Shown here piece by piece: positions 59,753 to 64,000 of a stretch of 64,000 nt of DNA (position 1 is the stretch's first letter; each line of letters starts with the position of its first letter). The DNA comes from Atrina japonica. Its lineage: Eukaryota > Mollusca > Bivalvia > Pterioida > Pinnidae. The stretch spans positions 1,187,501-1,251,500 of the forward strand of contig BROG01000131.1 in NCBI GenBank assembly GCA_030159075.1, read 5' to 3'. The notes beneath the pieces are model-generated. The model saw nothing but the letters and a program-made list of their open reading frames with translations, was not told the origin of the DNA and searched no databases. The translations under genes were made by a program, and so were the position numbers.

Positions 59753-60789
59753 ATGTCACACAAGGGCCTATAGATCTACACATATCTAAGATGATCACAG
59801 GCGTTGGCTTGCAGGTAAAAATACACAAAAAAAAAACAAAACAAAAAAAAGTAAAAACTTTCATTTGTGTGTGTGTGTGTGTTTTTTTTCAACTCCCAGG
59901 TACAAGTGAAATGATTCAAGCTGACTTAAAATATAGCGGGATGGGTGTAAAGGAATAGCTTGCAAATTCGTCGTAACAAATAATCATCTTGACTGAAATT
60001 GCACAATTTGTCTGCTTCATTGATAAAATACATGTACATGTTTCTGTGAGGTATGGAAGTAAATACATAAATGATTTCGTTGCCATGAATAAAACAGAAA
60101 GACAACGGGAAAAAACAAGGCTACTGTGGTCATATATCAAGAATATACACATACATTGTTACAATCGATATTTTCACAATCCCATTCAGTCATATTATTC
60201 ATCATTTTCAAATATCTTTCTATAGATTCGGAATAAACTAAACTGAAATGTGGGAAAATAAATCTAATGGTGTACATAACACAGATAAAATGTTTGTTTT
60301 AAAATGCAGGTAACACTACAGTAGTATGTACCCATCTACATGTAGTTTATACATATCAATCACTATACTTTCTTCGTATAGGCCTAAAATATTAATACGG
60401 AGCGCCACCGCGCAAGCATCAATTTCCCGTAAGTAGCTGTCAGCTTTCTTGCCATTTAGCCTTAAAGAGTTCTCTTTGGGCCACTTATATCAATGAGTAA
60501 TCCCTCAACTTTTCCCTCAGCTGAGATTTTCCTCAAGGTATTTGAGGAATGTTTATACAAGCCGATTTTGAGGAAAACTCAGTTGAGGAAATCTCAACGT
60601 CATTCAAGCTTGAGGAAATCTCAAATTTGAGATGTTTTATACAAGCGGGGCCTGTTGATTTGTGATTTTAATCGACTTAAAGAGGAAAATTGTCTTAAAG
60701 AGTCGGGAAGGGAGTTCCATAACTTTGACGCTCTAAAACGAAAATAATTAAGACCAAACTATGTAGTTCTCACCTACGATATCTCTGCT

Positions 60790-61375
60790 AAATTACTATA
60801 GACTACTATGGACATTGTACTTAATATAGACACAAACGGGAAATTGGCAACTAAGCTATACGACAAACGCGACGATTTCGGCTTTCCCATCGTAAATTTT
60901 CCACATTTAAGTAGTAATATCCCTAGTCAACCGCATATGGAGTTTATATTTCACAAATGATCCGATATGTCAGGGCGTATACAACATATGAAGATTTCAT
61001 ATACAGATGTAAACTATTCAATGACAAATTATTGACACAGGAATATCGAAAACCGCATTTAATGTCATCGTTCCGCATACGGTCGGTATAATAGTCTTGT
61101 TTGCGATTACTCTGTTTCACTGGGCGAAATGTTGAGTTGCATTTTCGTTGGCGGTTGTTGATGCGTCTGTACCAATTGTGACGAGGATTCGCTCCTCACG
61201 TATTTCATTGGACTTTACTGTGGACTCACGGTGGGTATGGCCGGCTTACTCCTTCATGACACCTGATCCCACCTCTTGGTTTCCAGAGGTCTGTGTTTCT
61301 GTACTTTTGCCGGATTTGTATCTATGTCCTGGACATTCTATTGATTTATACTTTGGTATCTGAGATTTTCTATAT
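60790..61375 (+). pseudogene. PLE-A retroelement, 3' fragment with tail
   Basis: The last third of a Penelope-like RT gene. It opens in the DIVLNIDTNGKLATKLYDKR stretch (from about 60808) and continues with DDFGFPIVNFPHLSSNIP (to ~60925). It then frameshifts through the IRY.R block (~60960) to YNSLVCDYSVSLGEMLSCIF and VGGC, ending at a stop near 61158. The tail follows without another domain: GTGACGAGGATTCGCTCCTC, CCTGATCCCACCTCTTGG, CTTTGGTATCTGAG. The reading frame is better kept than in the triplicated copies. It starts ~140 bp after TIR-G. Confidence 0.82.
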
Positions 61376-61559
61376 CTAAAAGCATAAAAGTTATGTTTCA
61401 TAGCGATAAGATCATGAATATAAACAGGAGTTTCTTTATGTATTATTTTATAGGTTTCTAAGGTTTCTCCTTAATTTCATGCTTATTCTTTGAATGGAAT
61501 AAAAATGATTTTTAACAATTTTCGTAGTCTTTATAAATGAAACGGACAACCCTCTCCTG

Positions 61560-62402
61560 TATCTTTTCAAGTGTCTTTGTTTCAGCGTCGTTGCAAAAAT
61601 ACAATAACACTTTTACACAACCCTCTGGCCGAATGTCTGTTTCCTCAATATCTAAAGTTAAATTTTAGATCATATCTCAAAAAAACTCAAAAACAGATAA
61701 ACATCTATTATACAAAACTCCTTTGTATACGAAATGGAAATCGCAGATATAATTATTTAGTGTTAGGTGATGAAGAACCTTCAGAAGGCTGATTCTAATA
61801 ACAAGTATACTGAAGACGATATCATTAATATAATGGGGTGTCTAGTAGACAACATATTCGTACTTTTTGCGGGAAATGTTTTCCAACAGATTGTCGGTAT
61901 TCCAATGGGTACCAATTCTGCACCTCTCTTGGCTGACATCTTTTTGTATTCATGATGCATAATTTATACAGTCTCTACTCTGCTCTCTAAAGGAAATAAA
62001 TAGTTAGCATCTCGGTTCAATTTTACTTACAGTTATATCGATGACGTCCTGTCTATAGATAATTCACTTAGAACATTTTGTCAAACGGACCCATGCTTCT
62101 TACTTAGATTTACTCCTGTCGATTGGAAAGGACGGTCAACATCATATCTCCCTTTATGACAAACGCGACGATTTCAAATTCCATATCACCAACTTCACGA
62201 TTCTAAGTAGTAGTATTCCATCTTCTCCTGCCTATTCGTTATGCCAGGGCATGCTCTTCTTATGAAGTTTTATTCTGAGAGCGAAACGACTCGCCAATAA
62301 ACTACTTATACAAGGTTACGTTGTTGAACGTTTGAAATCGTCGTTAAAGAAGTTTTATGGTGATCTTGTTGAACAATATGAAGCCCCCTCTCAGGAATGT
62401 TA
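61560..62402 (+). pseudogene. PLE-B reverse-transcriptase pseudogene
   Basis: A second Penelope-like RT family. Blocks: a disturbed finger region at ~61570-61760 (IRNGNRRYNYLVLGDEE), DIINIMGCLVDNIFVLFAG and FQQIVGIPMGTNSAPLLAD to LFLYS-like at about 61815-61953 (the GIPMGTN and APLLAD boxes are standard in this RT group), then a stop. YIDDVLSID follows at 62034-62060 and SLYDKRDDF with HITNF at about 62150-62195. An IRYARACS-like block is eroded near 62240, then ERLKSSLKKFYGDLVEQYE ends near 62380. Its C-terminus differs from family A (KKFYGDLVEQYE versus YNSLVCDYSVSL). No GIY-YIG domain follows. Frameshifts and stops make it inactive. Confidence 0.87.
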
Positions 62403-62589
62403 GATAAGTTGTTACTGCCAGACTGATTTTGGCTATACGTCTAGATTTATTATTTAACTTTGTCTGATACCACTATCTGTTTAAAATTGGAGCTCGACTA
62501 CGGAAGTTTAATTGACAGAAACGATCGTCTTGAGCATTATAACGTTGGTATTTTGTTTATAATATTTATAGTATTCTGACGACAACAGA

Positions 62590-62800
62590 CAGTGACTTCC
62601 TTTCACCAATCATATATAAAAGTAACTGAACTTGACCTTTTCATTGAATTAGAGAGGTTTCCTGTAACATTTGCGATGGGTGTGTCATGCTAACAGGGGG
62701 CGCTGGCTCCCTCCGGATACTTGGTCCTATCCCGTTTTTGATTCGCAACAGTTGTTCATGTTGAGACCGTTGTAAATCACCAAGCTAAATCTTTTCACGG
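62590..62800 (+). repeat. PLE-B 3' tail belonging to the 61.56-kb copy
   Basis: ACTTCCTTTCACCAATCATA, GAGAGGTTTCCTGTAACATT, TGCGATGGGTGTGTCATGC, CTCCGGATACTTGGTCC, CCCGTTTTTGATTCGCAAC and TCATGTTGAGACCG in the same order as 15190-15480. Confidence 0.72.
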
Positions 62801-62802
62801 AG

Positions 62803-63055
62803 AGTTTGCTTTTTACTGAACTTAACCTTTTCACCAAACTTGACCTTTTCACCGAATTTGACCTTTTATTCAAACTAGAAATGTTTCCATGGAACACTTG
62901 CGACGGGTGTGGCATGCCAGCAGGGGACACTGACTCCTTCCGGACACCTGGTCCTATCCTGTTTGGGATTTGTAATTGTTCTTCATATTCAAATTAAATT
63001 TGTCGTGTTCTATTGGGCTTAAGTTTCGATTATCGATTGGTACTTCTTTTTTACG
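62803..63055 (+). repeat. Second PLE-B tail preceded by a ~21-bp tandem repeat
   Basis: About four units of TGAACTTGACCTTTTCACC (62812-62875) lead into TGCGACGGGTGTGGCATGC, CTTCCGGACACCTGGTCC, CTGTTTGGGATTTGTAATTG and ATCGATTGGTACTTC. It repeats the tail directly after the first one. The short frames on both strands here are artefacts. Confidence 0.7.
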
Positions 63056-63339
63056 AACATCAAAACGGTAATATCATGGTAAGTTGTTTATTCAAATTTG
63101 GAAAAATTCACTTTAATTCGTATTTTTTTGCTTTTAAAATTGTCGAAAACATAGGAACAATTAGCTGAAAAATATAGGTCTACAAGACTTGAAGTATATG
63201 CTATTTAAGGTCTATTCGGCGTCCTTTCTGAAATTTAACATATCATAAATTTGATTTAGAATGTTACTTTTTAATTATTTTTTTACATTATACTCTTGTG
63301 ACAGAATTGATATTTAAAGCCATTGACTGGACTGTTTAC

Positions 63340-63695
63340 AATTCTTGCGCACAATTAATATGCAAATGAGTTTTAGTCAAGTTTCCCATACTGTGTATTG
63401 GAAAGATTTGGCTGTGAAGTCGGACATAGAAGTTGCGTCATTCCTCATTCACGTGATCCTAGCGGATGAGATACTTACGGCAGTCTTTGAAGTCGGGAGA
63501 GCGTTTTACATGCACACGTATTGACCTAGAGACTTAAGGCCACTGATGGAAAGTATATTGTAAGGGTACAATATTGCCCTGTCGAATAGAAATTTAATGT
63601 CAAAGTAACGATGTATATAAGCACAAGATTTTAGAATCATATTGCTGATCTATGTAGTTTGTTGCATAATAAGTAAGCCATCAGTACTCACGTTA
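63340..63695 (+). repeat. Dispersed repeat G, copy 2
   Basis: CTGTTTACAATTCTTGCGC, TATGCAAATGAGTTTTAGT, GGCTGTGAAGTCGGACATAG and GCCATCAGTACTCACG, in the same order as 47335-47900. Relationship judged by eye. Confidence 0.45.
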
Positions 63696-64000
63696 GGCCA
63701 TATGTCTGTCAAGGATTTAAGTTACTTTCTTTTATAAAGCCTAATTTTACCGAATTAAAAATTAATTTAAAATATGTATTAATCTGAAATATATTTCAAA
63801 CATGTGTACACAACGTATATTTTAAGGTATACTGAGTGTGTTATGCCTAATTAAAACTTACGATTACCATCAACTCGTATCAGTACTTTCAGTACTTTGA
63901 TTACTTTGTTCTCTTTCCTATACATGTATATAGCCTGTATAAGGAGAAGCCTGCATTTGATAATCTGAAAACCATTTAACTAAATAAGAATAATTTGTTT
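63696..64000. other. AT-rich end of window, nothing seen
   Basis: No open frame or repeat identified. Confidence 0.5.

Larger units (their letters stand above)
57932..60652. mobile_element. 2.7-kb TIR element with iterated end motif (TIR-G)
   Basis: The left end GGCCCCGCTTGTATAAAACA and right end TGTTTTATACAAGCGGGGCC are perfect inverses. GCTTGTATAAA recurs inside the left end (57938, 58017, 58094) and its inverse inside the right end (60552, 60636). Between them stand several GAGATTTTCCTCAA motifs in both orientations. The interior (58200-60480) carries a C tract, a foldback and no frame above 85 codons, so I see no transposase; a split or eroded one cannot be excluded. A GGCCCCG-type end recalls PIF/Harbinger-like elements, but no TTA/TAA duplication is visible, so the superfamily is open. 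Confidence 0.82.

Overview
The window looks like gene-poor nuclear DNA from an invertebrate, most likely a bivalve mollusc. The evidence is an AT-rich composition (roughly two-thirds A+T by eye), many long dinucleotide and tetranucleotide microsatellites, tRNA-derived SINE heads, and many pieces of Penelope-like retroelements (PLEs) whose 3' tails resemble ones I know from oyster-type genomes. The species assignment is inference. There is no operon structure, no convincing host exon, and no rRNA, functional tRNA or CRISPR array. The longest open frames all lie in repeats.

Layout. 1-12.5 kb: dispersed repeat tails, two PLE 3' fragments, a SINE on each strand, a TATC/TCTG/TA microsatellite cluster bounded by an inverted repeat, two relics of a TIR element called here TIR-R, and foldback elements. 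12.6-13.4 kb: A-rich ~43-bp minisatellite. 15.49-26.29 kb: the main structure, three head-to-tail copies of a ~3.45-kb unit. Each unit holds a 5' stretch, a decayed PLE reverse-transcriptase gene split by an ~0.8-kb TIR-R element with a target duplication, and a ~0.6-kb satellite of GTGATATCAC palindromes that begins where the PLE is cut short. 26.4-29.3 kb: a near-perfect 45-bp palindrome, a 144-bp tandem duplication and a long inverted repeat. 30-49 kb: microsatellites, at least three SINE-like families, paired foldback elements, a 41/83-bp satellite and a ~180-bp tandem repeat. 50.6-52.9 kb: a 32-33-bp minisatellite with two alternating unit types. 53.9-57 kb: a short TIR-R copy, a foldback element, the most complete PLE of family A and further PLE tails. 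57.93-60.65 kb: a 2.7-kb element whose inverted ends repeat the terminal motif GCTTGTATAAA every ~78-84 bp. 60.8-63.1 kb: a 3' PLE-A fragment and a fuller PLE-B copy with two tails.

Nothing here works together as a pathway. The biology is that of mobile elements: PLE retroelements (all broken), non-autonomous TIR elements that carry iterated copies of their own end motif, SINEs, and satellites that appear to grow from element ends. The triplicated nested unit and the two iterated-end TIR families are the most unusual content. Assembly or consensus error is a live alternative explanation for some of the small differences between tandem copies.
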